A program made the translations under genes and the position numbers. From Vibrio genomosp. F10 str. ZF-129 (GTDB taxonomy: Bacteria > Pseudomonadota > Gammaproteobacteria > Enterobacterales > Vibrionaceae), in NCBI RefSeq assembly GCF_000287055.2, contig NZ_AJYQ02000119.1, forward strand, positions 1-64,000: a stretch of 64,000 bases of DNA, written 5' to 3'. This document shows positions 28,608 through 37,682 of the stretch, piece after piece. The notes beneath the pieces were generated by a model. That model searched no databases, was not told where the DNA came from, and worked only from the letters and a program-made list of their open reading frames with translations. Each line of letters opens with the position of its first letter. The stretch's first letter is position 1.

Positions 28608-29678
28608 TTATGCGTGCCAATTAATCAAATAACAACTTTGTAGCGCTTGTCCTTTTGCGTTTTCACCTCCAATGATGATTAACCCATGTTCGCTGGATAT
28701 CGAGATACCATAAGCTTGACTGACAGGTAGTTCGCCTACCCGTCGCCATTGTCGCTCCTGAAAACACCAAATATCGTCAGCATAATGTTTGCTTAACCCT
28801 TGATGGGTATACCACTGCTTTTCTCTTGCGTTTTTCTGGCTACCAACAAAAAATGCCCCTCCAGCAACCAAATACTGGCCTTTCACCAGCCCGGCATACG
28901 CACCAGCTAAACCTTCATGCTCTTGGGGGGAGGCTTGAATGCTCGGTAACGTGTTGCTCTTCACTTCTTCTATCGAAGAAAAAGTAAATTGTTTTACTTG
29001 GGTACTACGCAGACCTGGCTTGATTTCTCCGTCGATCAATACCACCTGATTATCATGTTGTATTAAACAAGCTCCGCAGTTAGCTGGGAATGGATTTTCC
29101 ACTAAGATTCGCCATTGCAGCGTTTCGCAATCAAACAACCAAATGTCCTGATTCCAACCGTATTTCTCGGGTGGCATTGACATAAACTCAACCAAAGCGG
29201 CTTGATGTTTTTCGGTTTCAAGCACGGAGTCTATCTGGCAAAGTCTTGCTAGAAAGTCATCGAACAAAGGTTTGTTATATCCACCCCAGAAAGCAATTTT
29301 CCCCGGCGCAATTTCACACCCACTAGCGCCTAATAAACCAACTGGAACTTCCGATGCCATCATTTGCCATTTATCATTTTCAATATCGAAACGATGTACA
29401 TCGGTAAGCACTTGGATACTCTCACAGCCATCTGGTAACCCGGCGCCAGAGAACACCCAAATGTCACTGCCACTTGCGACCATAACCGCATCATTTCTAA
29501 CCACACCCGTAAACGCTGCCATCGATTGCCAACCACGTTCAGTGGCATTCAAATCTAGGCAATAAAACTGCGTTCCTGCACTGCCTAATCCTGCGAAGAT
29601 TCGGTCGGCAATTCGAGCACCGACAGCGTTTTTAATTTCAACGGGAAAGTCAGGATACGTAACGATAGAAAGTGACAT
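28608..29678 (-). CDS. kelch-repeat NanM-like protein without signal peptide
   Basis: 356 residues from the ATG at 29678 (GGAGA SD). A beta-propeller with kelch strands such as GARIADRIFAGLGSAGTQFYCLDL (N-terminal blade), ASGCEIAPGKIAFWGGYN, YLVAGGAFFVGSQ and ISSEHGLIIIGGEN. It parallels the next gene blade for blade, with the same DFxxEI-like start (FPVEIKNAVGARI / [13 protein letters not shown]), but begins directly with the propeller: no secretion signal. NanM interconverts alpha and beta N-acetylneuraminate; this copy would do so, or act on another sugar, in the cytoplasm. It begins 14 bp after the periplasmic copy, as one operon. Confidence 0.8.
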   Translation of the reverse strand: MSLSIVTYPDFPVEIKNAVGARIADRIFAGLGSAGTQFYCLDLNATERGWQSMAAFTGVVRNDAVMVASGSDIWVFSGAGLPDGCESIQVLTDVHRFDIENDKWQMMASEVPVGLLGASGCEIAPGKIAFWGGYNKPLFDDFLARLCQIDSVLETEKHQAALVEFMSMPPEKYGWNQDIWLFDCETLQWRILVENPFPANCGACLIQHDNQVVLIDGEIKPGLRSTQVKQFTFSSIEEVKSNTLPSIQASPQEHEGLAGAYAGLVKGQYLVAGGAFFVGSQKNAREKQWYTHQGLSKHYADDIWCFQERQWRRVGELPVSQAYGISISSEHGLIIIGGENAKGQALQSCYLINWHA

Positions 29679-29692
29679 GTTTATCTCCGTGA

Positions 29693-30853
29693 TTAATGAG
29701 TGACTTGAACAGCTTTGCCGTCCCAAGAAAGCAAATACACTTCTTTACGTGCCACACGCTTGCCATCTTCTCCGCCAATAACCAAGACGCCTTCATCAGT
29801 GGTAAAAGAGGCGCCATAAGCGAGACCGTATGGTAAATCCGTAGATTGCGCCCATAGCCCGTTTTTCAACACATACGTTTCAGGATTAAACGCTTTACCA
29901 AAACCGTTATGCGCAAACATTTTTCCTTGCTCGAATGCCCCTTTCGCACCATGGAAGTTAGCGCCACCCGCCACAATCACAACACCGTTACTTTCTCCTA
30001 CAAACGCGCCAGCAACGCCTTCTTGGGTCTGTTGGCTCGATGGCTTAGGCAAATCATGCAAGCTCATCCACGGCTGATCAGCACCGAAAGCAAACTGCTT
30101 AACTTCAGAGGTTCTTAATCCAGGTTTTATTTCTCCACTCACCAACGTCGCTTTAGCCCCTTGTTGAACCAAAGCTGAACCACAGTTAGGCAGGTAAGGA
30201 GAAGATCCTAATTCGTTCCACACGCCTGTTTCAGGCGTATAACTAAGAACGTTTGAGTTCCATTTGTAATCAACTGGCTTCATTCCCATATAGTCATCGA
30301 CGATTTTTTGCCATTTTTCTGGCTGATCTTTTTTACTGGTCGCGTTGATATCTGCCAAGTAATTGTCAAAGTAACCTTTGTTGTAGCCGCCAAAAAAGAG
30401 AACTTGTTTATTATCTGGCGAATAAGAAGCTGCCCCAAGTAAACCAACTGGCGTTTCTGTATTAACAAGAGCCCAAGAGTTGGCCTTTGCGTCATAGCGA
30501 TAAACCGTATCGAAAAGAATGGGGGCATCATCACTTGAATGATTTTTACCTGACCCACCAAAAACATAGATTGCCTCACCAACGACGCTCGCCGTTGCGC
30601 CACTTCGCGCAGGGCCTGAGAAATCTGCTTGCTGTTTCCACCCTTTTTTTACGTCGGCTAAATCCAACATGTAGAAGTCTTGGCCAGCAGAGCCTAAGCC
30701 AACATAAACCTTGCTACCTACCTGAGCGCCAATTCCACTTTTTATACCCACAGGTAAATCAGGCCACTGCTCTTTTGCAAAAGACGCCGTACTAAGGAAT
30801 ACAGAAGCCGCCAGAAGTGGCATAACCAAGCTATTGAGGTATCGTTTATTCAT
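29693..30853 (-). CDS. nanM: periplasmic N-acetylneuraminate epimerase (mutarotase)
   Basis: 386 residues from the ATG at 30853. Signal peptide about 1-26 ([19 protein letters not shown]). Six kelch blades, for example [73 protein letters not shown] and [21 protein letters not shown]. The E. coli NanM is 368 residues with the same layout. It converts alpha-sialic acid released by sialidases to the beta anomer that SiaP binds. First gene of the two-gene kelch operon, downstream of an operator-like AT-rich box. Confidence 0.88.
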   Translation of the reverse strand: MNKRYLNSLVMPLLAASVFLSTASFAKEQWPDLPVGIKSGIGAQVGSKVYVGLGSAGQDFYMLDLADVKKGWKQQADFSGPARSGATASVVGEAIYVFGGSGKNHSSDDAPILFDTVYRYDAKANSWALVNTETPVGLLGAASYSPDNKQVLFFGGYNKGYFDNYLADINATSKKDQPEKWQKIVDDYMGMKPVDYKWNSNVLSYTPETGVWNELGSSPYLPNCGSALVQQGAKATLVSGEIKPGLRTSEVKQFAFGADQPWMSLHDLPKPSSQQTQEGVAGAFVGESNGVVIVAGGANFHGAKGAFEQGKMFAHNGFGKAFNPETYVLKNGLWAQSTDLPYGLAYGASFTTDEGVLVIGGEDGKRVARKEVYLLSWDGKAVQVTH

Positions 30854-30980
30854 TATCTTAATTTCCTTATTGAAATGACCATCATCTGCCATTCAGTTAA
30901 TGAGAATACGTATGAATCTCTTGTTTGTAATTCATATGCATTATTGATCGAAGGAAATTATTTTTATAAGATCAACTTAA

Positions 30981-31002
30981 CAAAAAAATAATTTTTATAT
31001 TT
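30981..31002. promoter_or_regulatory. candidate operator before the nanM operon
   Basis: CAAAAAAATAATTTTTATATTT resembles the core of the 30-bp palindrome before siaP (CAAAAAAAATAATTATTTTATTT). Weaker dyad symmetry. Offered as a second RpiR-type site; AT-rich similarity alone is weak evidence. Confidence 0.35.
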
Positions 31003-31012
31003 AAATAAAATA

Positions 31013-31034
31013 AAAGCCTGCAATTGCAGGCTTT
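31013..31034 (-). terminator. rho-independent terminator after the RpiR regulator gene
   Basis: AAAGCCTGCA...TGCAGGCTTT forms a perfect 22-bp palindrome and is followed on the minus strand by TTATTTTATTT. It ends the siaPQM-nanA-regulator unit. Confidence 0.8.
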
Positions 31035-31058
31035 AGAGTATAGAGAGCTTTTATTTTG

Positions 31059-31895
31059 TTAGGAGGTCATTAGAGGCATAACAACTTCTGCAGTCTCTAA
31101 AACGGAGTCTGAATATTCTGGATACATATCTAACAAACTGTTCACTAACACATCGACTAGCAGAAGAGCACCCACTTTTGATGAGAAAGCACCACCAGTC
31201 AACGGGCCTTCAGGCCTTGCTGCAACAAGCATTTCTGTAGAAATTGCCGACAAAGGGCTATGACTAATATTGGTTAAAGAGACAACAGGCACTTTACGTT
31301 TATACGCTTGTGAAGCCGCATGGACCACCTCTTTAGTCGAACCTGAGCTAGACACCGATATCCATAAATCTCCCTCAGTACAACGAACTGCGTTCATTGC
31401 AGCAAGATGAGTATCCTCATACATAGTGACTTTTTTACCAATTCTCAACAAGCGAAAGGAAAGATATCTCCCTACAATACTCGATGCACCCACCCCAACA
31501 CAGCTTATAAAACTGGATTTATGGACTAATTTACAAATCCTCTCCAACGATTTCCTGTCAATGAGCTTGGCGGTATCATTCAAACTTGCTACGGCATTTT
31601 GAGCGGAAACATCGCAAATATCACCTTCAATTTCTGGCGCATTTTGGCTAGCCGTTTGGCTTAAATCAATAGCCAAACCCATACGAAAATCGGAATATCC
31701 TTTGTATCCCATGTCACGACATAGGCGGACCACCGTCGCTTCACTGGTTTGCGTATTTTTAGCAAGTTCTGTGATTGTTTGAAATTGCACGTCATGAGCA
31801 TTTTCAATTATGTAGTTCGCCACAATGGTGAGTTTCTTACTCAAGGGTTCTATATTAGAACGCATTCTGACTAAAAGATTTTTAGGCGTATTCAC
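31059..31895 (-). CDS. nanR: RpiR-family sialic acid regulator (NanR type)
   Basis: 278 residues. N-terminal RpiR helix-turn-helix (about 1-77; TITELAKNTQTSEATVVRLCRDMGY) and C-terminal SIS sugar-phosphate isomerase-like domain (about 120-260; ISCVGVGASSIVGRYLSFRLL, DLWISVSSSGSTKEVVHAA). In V. vulnificus, NanR of this family represses the nan genes and is released by N-acetylmannosamine-6-phosphate, the NanE substrate. Its place directly after nanA, in the same direction, supports that role. It is unrelated to E. coli NanR, which is a GntR protein. Confidence 0.85.
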   Translation of the reverse strand: MNTPKNLLVRMRSNIEPLSKKLTIVANYIIENAHDVQFQTITELAKNTQTSEATVVRLCRDMGYKGYSDFRMGLAIDLSQTASQNAPEIEGDICDVSAQNAVASLNDTAKLIDRKSLERICKLVHKSSFISCVGVGASSIVGRYLSFRLLRIGKKVTMYEDTHLAAMNAVRCTEGDLWISVSSSGSTKEVVHAASQAYKRKVPVVSLTNISHSPLSAISTEMLVAARPEGPLTGGAFSSKVGALLLVDVLVNSLLDMYPEYSDSVLETAEVVMPLMTS

Positions 31896-32007
31896 ATTGG
31901 CCCCTATAGATATGTAACGCTTGAATCAAAATAACAGACTCAATAAAACAATGACATAGAATCCCATCTTAAAGCGTAATATAAGGGGATAAATCCCCCT
32001 TATATTG

Positions 32008-32898
32008 TTACAAAAAGTCAGCGTCTCGCATTTTTGCTACAACGTCAGCTTTTTGCCCTGCTGTTAATGGACGAATAGGTGAACGAGGATGTCCAGCGTT
32101 AATACCATGCAACTCCATCGCCGCTTTACCTGCTGCAACACCACCGTATTCAACCAACACCCGAATAATGGCAATAACTTTATCCATCAATACAGCCACT
32201 CGAGCTTGATCACCCTTGTTAAATGCTTCAATAATCTTCAAATACAATGGTGCGGCATAGTTGTAGGTGCTGCCTACTGCGCTTAGAGCCCCTACAGCTA
32301 AGCCAGCAGGCAAAAACTCATCGACCCCAAACGGGATGTCAAATTTCCCATCAGCAACACGCACACAGCGTTGGTATTCATAGAGATCAACGTTATTAAA
32401 CTTAGCACCCGTTAGATTAGGAATACGATCATTGCCGTGAATGAGAAATTGCTCCAAGTCGACGTTTACGCCAGACATACCTGAGTGGTAATAATAGAAC
32501 CCTTTTGACGGTGCTGCCGCTGCCACTTGAGCACAATAGTCCACCAAGTCTTCTACATTACCCGGCTTAAAGAAACATGGGCCAATTGCAGAGGTCGCTA
32601 AAATATCCAACTCTTCAGCGTGACGAGTAAGATCTAACGTATCGACGATGCTTAACGCACCCGTGTGTATAATAAGATCAAGCTTTCCATCCGCTGCTTT
32701 TACCCATCGCTCTGAAATGGCTTTACGCTCTTCAACCGAACAGTGTATCCCTTCCCCTGTTGTTCCACAGACATAAGCACCGGTGACGCCTTGTTCAACG
32801 AGCAACTCGGCAATTTGGTCAATGGCACCAAAATTCACCTTGTTGGCGGCATCAAATGGTGTATGGGGTGCAGCGATTAGTCCTGATAACTTTTTCAT
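32008..32898 (-). CDS. nanA: N-acetylneuraminate lyase
   Basis: 296 residues of the DHDPS/NAL TIM-barrel family. Splits N-acetylneuraminate into N-acetylmannosamine and pyruvate in the cytoplasm. GTTGEGIHCSVEERKAI (about 45-61) is the family pyruvate-binding motif, YYYHSGMSGV has the catalytic Tyr (about 136-138) and TGAKFNN the Schiff-base Lys (about 165). Lies 81 bp after siaM and 112 bp before the regulator gene. Confidence 0.96.
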   Translation of the reverse strand: MKKLSGLIAAPHTPFDAANKVNFGAIDQIAELLVEQGVTGAYVCGTTGEGIHCSVEERKAISERWVKAADGKLDLIIHTGALSIVDTLDLTRHAEELDILATSAIGPCFFKPGNVEDLVDYCAQVAAAAPSKGFYYYHSGMSGVNVDLEQFLIHGNDRIPNLTGAKFNNVDLYEYQRCVRVADGKFDIPFGVDEFLPAGLAVGALSAVGSTYNYAAPLYLKIIEAFNKGDQARVAVLMDKVIAIIRVLVEYGGVAAGKAAMELHGINAGHPRSPIRPLTAGQKADVVAKMRDADFL

Positions 32899-32979
32899 GT
32901 TCCTACCTTAAATTTTTTCTAATGGCGGAATAAACCATTGCTCATTCCACTTACTGATTTTTATAACTCTGTCTCATAA

Positions 32980-34263
32980 CTATTTTCCGTAATCAAGCAT
33001 CAATTCTGGAAGGAAAAGTGTGAATTGTGGGAAAACAGCAATAAGAGTCAATACGATAAATAATGGCACCAGAAGAGGAATCACCCCTTTGGTTAAGGTA
33101 TGGAATGGTATGTCTCCAACCTTAGAAACCACATACAATGCCATGCCCATAGGTGGCGTTAAAATACCAATCATTAGGTTCAAAATAGCCATCACACCAA
33201 AGTGAACCGGATCAATACCTACCGCAGCAGCGACAGGGACAAGGAACGGTACTAACAGAAGAAGCAGAGCTAAAGACTCAATGAATGTGCCCAAAAACAA
33301 TAGAAGTAAGTTAATCAGCAGCAGCAGAACAAGTGGGTTTTCACTGATGGTTAAGAAATAGTCTGCCATCATCTGTGGTAGCTGCTCACGAGCCACAATC
33401 CAACCAAATACCGTCACACCCATTACCATCAATGCAACAACGGCGGTAGTATTAACGGTTTCTTTTAAAATATCGATAAAGCTTGTAAGCGTAACTTGGC
33501 GGTAAACCACAACACCTAAGAATAAGGCATATAACGAAGAAACAACGGCCGCTTCTGTTGGCGTGAATTTTCCAGAGAAGATGCCGCCAATAATAATAAC
33601 TGGCGTCAACAACGACAAGAAAGCTTCTTTTAATGATTTAAATCGCTCACCACGTGAAGCTTTACGCAGTGTGATATAACCACGCTTTTTACAGATGAAG
33701 TAGCTCATTATCATCAACGAAGCAGCACACATTAAACCAGGAATAGCGCCCGCCAAAAATAGCGCGCCAATCGAAGTGTTTGATACCACACCATAAATAA
33801 CAAGTGGTACGGAAGGCGGAACCAATGGACCAATAATACACGAAGCAGCCGTGAGACCACCTGCAAAATCATCATCGTATTTAGCATCCCTCATCGATTT
33901 AATTTCAAGTTGCCCTAGCCCACCCGCATCCGCCAAAGCCGAACCTGACATACCCGAGAAAAGTAAACTTGCCATAATATTCACATGACCCAAGCTGCCT
34001 GTAATGTGCCCCACCATGGATTTAGCAAAGTTGAAGATACGCTCTGTAATGCCAGCGCTATTCATTAAGTGACCAGTCAATACGAAAAATGGCACAGATA
34101 GCAACGTGAAATTGTTAATGCCACCCAGCATTTGCTGAGCCGCGAAGTTAATTCCCGTGCTTTGGGTCAATACCAAGAACACCAGTGCAACGAAAATAAG
34201 TGAAAAGCCGACGGGCATCCCTACAAACAGGAGTGCTAACCAACCAAAAATTGAACCTGCCAT
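32980..34263 (-). CDS. siaM: sialic acid TRAP transporter large permease
   Basis: 427 residues with about 12 membrane segments. TRAP DctM-family motifs: SVPFFVLTGHLMNSAGITERI (about 55-75), LLFSGMSGSALADAGGLGQLEI (about 98-120), CIIGPLVPPSVPLVIYG and ILTPPMGMALYVVSKV. It couples sialic acid uptake to a sodium gradient with SiaQ and SiaP. Encoded 8 bp after siaQ. In many organisms Q and M are fused; here, as in V. cholerae, they are separate. Confidence 0.93.
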   Translation of the reverse strand: MAGSIFGWLALLFVGMPVGFSLIFVALVFLVLTQSTGINFAAQQMLGGINNFTLLSVPFFVLTGHLMNSAGITERIFNFAKSMVGHITGSLGHVNIMASLLFSGMSGSALADAGGLGQLEIKSMRDAKYDDDFAGGLTAASCIIGPLVPPSVPLVIYGVVSNTSIGALFLAGAIPGLMCAASLMIMSYFICKKRGYITLRKASRGERFKSLKEAFLSLLTPVIIIGGIFSGKFTPTEAAVVSSLYALFLGVVVYRQVTLTSFIDILKETVNTTAVVALMVMGVTVFGWIVAREQLPQMMADYFLTISENPLVLLLLINLLLLFLGTFIESLALLLLLVPFLVPVAAAVGIDPVHFGVMAILNLMIGILTPPMGMALYVVSKVGDIPFHTLTKGVIPLLVPLFIVLTLIAVFPQFTLFLPELMLDYGK

Positions 34264-34271
34264 AACGACTC

Positions 34272-34781
34272 CTACCTAGTGACTGTGTGAGATGGTTGAT
34301 TAGAGGCTGATACGGTGGTTTGGCGAAACTCGCACAACAACTGGACCATTTTTTCCAATTGACGTGCCACCATAAACAACCCAGCAAGAGGTAAACTGTA
34401 GTTCATCCACTTACTCGAAATTTCTAACGTAATCAGTTCAAAAAAAGCGGTGCGTTGAACGTGCTGATAGCCTAGATAGATAATGGCAAAAATCGACACA
34501 AGCACTGCTAACTCAAGGGCAAATGCCAAAGAGAACCGTATTTTGTTTGACAACTTATCCGAGAAAAAAGTAATTTTGACGTGCGAGCCCGTTTTGATCG
34601 CGAGTGCGCAGCCAATTAACGACATATACATAAAAAGAACTCGCGCGAGCTCTTCACTCCACAGCGAAGGATCATTCAGTAACCAACGGGTTCCGATCTG
34701 CCAAGTCAGTACAAGAAGCAGAATCGCCATTAAAGGTACGGTGATGATTTCTTCAATATTATTAATAATCTTACGTAACAT
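34272..34781 (-). CDS. siaQ: sialic acid TRAP transporter small permease
   Basis: 169 residues with four membrane segments (about 13-32, 45-63, 85-105, 125-143). DctQ-family features are visible: WSEELARVLFMYMSLIGCALAIKTGSHVKI and PLAGLFMVARQLEKM. It pairs with SiaM. The C-terminal tail (about 150-169) is hydrophilic and Ser/Thr rich. Confidence 0.92.
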   Translation of the reverse strand: MLRKIINNIEEIITVPLMAILLLVLTWQIGTRWLLNDPSLWSEELARVLFMYMSLIGCALAIKTGSHVKITFFSDKLSNKIRFSLAFALELAVLVSIFAIIYLGYQHVQRTAFFELITLEISSKWMNYSLPLAGLFMVARQLEKMVQLLCEFRQTTVSASNQPSHTVTR

Positions 34782-34844
34782 TTTTTAGCTCCAAGGCTGG
34801 CCTATTATGGCCAGCCAAGCTTATTTACTATCAAAGGCGGAGGC

Positions 34845-35810
34845 TTACATACTCGCCAGTTTCTTCACAATTGGTTGACCAATTTTCTCTTCAAACTCAG
34901 AGTACAATGGCTCCATTGCTTGACGGAACGGGGCGAGATCCGGATACGTAACGTTCACACCTTGCGATTCAAAAAAAGCAACCAACTCTGCTTCTTGCTG
35001 TTTCACCGAGTTAGTATGAGCCGCCCCCGCTTTTACTACAGCCGCGCTTACTATCTTGCGATCGGCCTCTGACAATTTTTGCCAAGTTGTTTCAGAAACA
35101 ATCACCATTTGATCGTTAACGATATGATTTGTAATCGCTAAGTTCTTTTGTACTTCATAGAATTTCATCGTTTTGATAGTAGGCAATGGATTTTCCTGAC
35201 CATCAACCGCATTCGTCTGCAGAGCTAGGTATACCTCAGAGAACGCCATTGGTGTCGGTGATGCGCCCGACAATTTTGCATAATTCAGATTTGGTTTTGC
35301 ATTTGGTACGCGAAGTTTCAAACCTTTAAAATCGGAAATGGATTCAAGAGGACGGTTAGACGTTGTTTCACGAGTTCCGTTGTACCAAGTGTCTAGCGCT
35401 CGCCAGTTAAACTTGGTTAGCATTTCATCACGAACACCTTGGCCAAAATCAGATTCAAACATACGACGTAGATGCTCATAATCCTTCGCAACATATGGCA
35501 AAGTCACCGCTTCTGCACGAGGGATCCAAAGCCCCATACGACCAAATTCCGCATAAGTGATATCCAAATCACCGAGGCTTAACTGCTGCAACATTGCTCG
35601 GTCATCTCCTAGCTGCGCACTAGGGTACAGCGACAGAGTAATATCCCCGTTACTCATTTCTTCAATGGTATCAGCTAACAGTTTTGCAGAAGCGTATTCG
35701 ACTGAACCCACAGATGCTTGCATTCCCATTTTAAGTGTCGTAGCGGCTTGTGCAGAAACAGCAAGTCCGAGAGTCAGCATAGCAATAGTGATTTTGTTCA
35801 TGGCTTTCAT
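34845..35810 (-). CDS. siaP: sialic-acid-binding periplasmic protein of the TRAP transporter
   Basis: 321 residues, signal peptide about 1-22 (MNKITIAMLTLGLAVSAQAA after three residues), ATG at 35810 with SD AAGGAAA. Matches SiaP: LRVPNAKPNLNYAKLSGASP contains the conserved Arg that pairs with the sialic acid carboxylate (Arg147 in Haemophilus SiaP), followed by MAFSEVYLALQTNAVDGQENP. First gene of siaPQM-nanA-nanR, directly downstream of the palindromic operator. Confidence 0.95.
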   Translation of the reverse strand: MKAMNKITIAMLTLGLAVSAQAATTLKMGMQASVGSVEYASAKLLADTIEEMSNGDITLSLYPSAQLGDDRAMLQQLSLGDLDITYAEFGRMGLWIPRAEAVTLPYVAKDYEHLRRMFESDFGQGVRDEMLTKFNWRALDTWYNGTRETTSNRPLESISDFKGLKLRVPNAKPNLNYAKLSGASPTPMAFSEVYLALQTNAVDGQENPLPTIKTMKFYEVQKNLAITNHIVNDQMVIVSETTWQKLSEADRKIVSAAVVKAGAAHTNSVKQQEAELVAFFESQGVNVTYPDLAPFRQAMEPLYSEFEEKIGQPIVKKLASM

Positions 35811-35849
35811 AGTATTTCCTTATCGTTATTTTTGGTCTGATTTCACCAC

Positions 35850-35879
35850 TTTCAAAAAAAATAATTATTTTATTTGAAA
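35850..35879. promoter_or_regulatory. 30-bp near-perfect palindrome between siaP and nanE
   Basis: The 15-base half TTTCAAAAAAAATAA matches its mirror half at 14 of 15 positions, centred on AATAATTATT. It begins 40 bp upstream of siaP and is shared by the divergent siaP and nanE promoters, the expected place for the RpiR-type NanR dimer. Confidence 0.65.
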
Positions 35880-35922
35880 AAAATCTTCGTTATGGATTAT
35901 CATTGCGGTGAAGATTATTTTC
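35876..35922. promoter_or_regulatory. second inverted repeat in the siaP-nanE divergent region
   Basis: GAAAAAAATCTTC (35876-35888) and GAAGATTATTTTC (35910-35922) pair at 12 of 13 positions around a 21-bp spacer. It overlaps the edge of the first palindrome, so the two may form a multi-site operator or compete. Confidence 0.5.
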
Positions 35923-36047
35923 AAATTTATATTTAACAAAATGTGATCACGGACAGATATTCAATCCAAATGAAACCAACACCAACCATTCTCCAGCCTG
36001 ATGGTTTCATTCTAACCGTGACAGTATTTATACAAATGAGGCTCGTC

Positions 36048-36749
36048 GTGAAAAATAAAGCACTTAGCATCAATGATTTAAAAGGTATGTTGCGCGGACA
36101 AACGATCGTCTCCATCCAACCTGTTGAAAACAGTCCACTTGCCAAAACTGAAATTATTGTGGCAATGGCGCAAGCTGCTGAACAAGCCGGAGCAAAAGCA
36201 CTTCGCATTGAAAGTGTCTACAATGTGAAGGCCGTTTCGGAAAAGGTCAGCATTCCCATTATCGGTATTGTGAAGCGTGATTTGGAGAATAGCCCGGTAA
36301 GAATTACGCCATACTGCACCGATGTCACAGCATTGGCAAAGGCAGGGGCAACTATTATTGCGTTTGATGCCACAGACAGAATTAGACCAGAAAGCCGTGA
36401 AATCATCGCAAACGCAATTAAAGAGACTGGCTGCTTCGCCATGGCTGACAGTTCATGTTTTGCAGACGGGATTTGGGCTCATGCACATGGTGTAGAGATC
36501 ATTGGATCGACCTTGTCGGGCTATGTTGGAGAATTTGAACCACTAGAGCCAGATTTTGAACTGGTTAAGCAGTTTTCTAAAGCCGGTTTCTTTACAATGG
36601 CCGAAGGCAGATACAACACTCCTGAACTGGCAGCCAAGGCTATAGAATGTGGAGCAACCGCAGTCACAGTGGGCTCGGCCTTAACACGACTCGAGGTCGT
36701 AACAGATTGGTTTAATCAAGCAACGCAAGCAGTAGAGACTCTATCATGA
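36048..36749 (+). CDS. nanE: N-acetylmannosamine-6-phosphate 2-epimerase
   Basis: 233 residues if translation begins at GTG 36048, which has the SD GAGG seven bases upstream; ATG at 36036 is possible and a longer frame reaches 35943. TIM-barrel NanE fold: [17 protein letters not shown] (about 11-27), [20 protein letters not shown] (Lys/Arg active-site strand), [13 protein letters not shown] and [22 protein letters not shown] phosphate-binding end. Converts ManNAc-6-P to GlcNAc-6-P. Its stop overlaps the nanK start by 4 bp. Confidence 0.92.
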   Translation: MKNKALSINDLKGMLRGQTIVSIQPVENSPLAKTEIIVAMAQAAEQAGAKALRIESVYNVKAVSEKVSIPIIGIVKRDLENSPVRITPYCTDVTALAKAGATIIAFDATDRIRPESREIIANAIKETGCFAMADSSCFADGIWAHAHGVEIIGSTLSGYVGEFEPLEPDFELVKQFSKAGFFTMAEGRYNTPELAAKAIECGATAVTVGSALTRLEVVTDWFNQATQAVETLS

Positions 36750-37609
36750 ACATCCTTGCCATTGACATTGGCGGTACAAAAGTCGCATTAGGGTATGTCT
36801 CAAACGGCAAGCTCGTTGATCGAAAGCAAATTCCGACCATTGATGTCACCTCTGCGCATCAATTCGCAAATTATATTTTGAAGCATTGTCAATCCTGGTT
36901 AGCGGACGCAGATAGTATTGGTATCTCTACCACTGGGTTGGTGACTGAATACGGCATCAGTGCGATTAATCCAGATACATTATCGTTCCCTACCCCGTTT
37001 CCGCTCCATACTGAAATTGAAACACTTACTAGCAAGCCAGTTGCTATGTTGAACGATGCTCAAGCAGCCGCATGGTATGAGTACTTACATTTAACCGAAC
37101 AAGAAAATAATATGGCTTATATCACCGTATCGACTGGAGTCGGAGGAGGTTTAGTTATTGATGGTAAGCTTCATCGCGGAAAGACCAATTTCGCTGGCCA
37201 CATCGGGCATTTGGTGATTGATCCGAATGGCCCTATCTGTGGCTGCGGTCAGCAAGGTTGCGTCGAAGCGGTAGCCTCTGGAACCGCTATCAACAAACAC
37301 GCTCAACAAACCCTTACCAAGGCCATGTCCAATATAGCGCTTTTTGAAGAGTCACATCGAAACCCAAAAGCCGAACAAATTATTCAACAAAGCGCCCAAG
37401 CGATAGCGACATTGTGCTGTAACTTAAAAGCGAGCCTTGATTTAGATGTCATAGTGATTGGTGGTGGTATTGGTCTAGCTCAGGGCTATTTAGAAAGAGT
37501 GATTCAGCACATCGAAAAGCGACCACCTTCATTTCAAATAAAATTAGTACCCGCTAAAGGTAATCACGATGCCTGCCTTCTTGGAGCGGCTTATCTCTTC
37601 GAGCACTGA
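36746..37609 (+). CDS. nanK: N-acetylmannosamine kinase
   Basis: 287 residues of the ROK family. ATP-binding start [16 protein letters not shown], substrate segment [34 protein letters not shown] and the zinc motif [16 protein letters not shown]-terminal [14 protein letters not shown]. Phosphorylates N-acetylmannosamine at C6. Overlaps nanE by 4 bp, so it is translationally coupled. Confidence 0.93.
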   Translation: MNILAIDIGGTKVALGYVSNGKLVDRKQIPTIDVTSAHQFANYILKHCQSWLADADSIGISTTGLVTEYGISAINPDTLSFPTPFPLHTEIETLTSKPVAMLNDAQAAAWYEYLHLTEQENNMAYITVSTGVGGGLVIDGKLHRGKTNFAGHIGHLVIDPNGPICGCGQQGCVEAVASGTAINKHAQQTLTKAMSNIALFEESHRNPKAEQIIQQSAQAIATLCCNLKASLDLDVIVIGGGIGLAQGYLERVIQHIEKRPPSFQIKLVPAKGNHDACLLGAAYLFEH

Positions 37610-37682
37610 TGCCCAGTCGAGCTCTAAATATAACGGCCCATTAATTAACACGGCTCTTAGTTAAAGAGAAAAAGGATTAATC

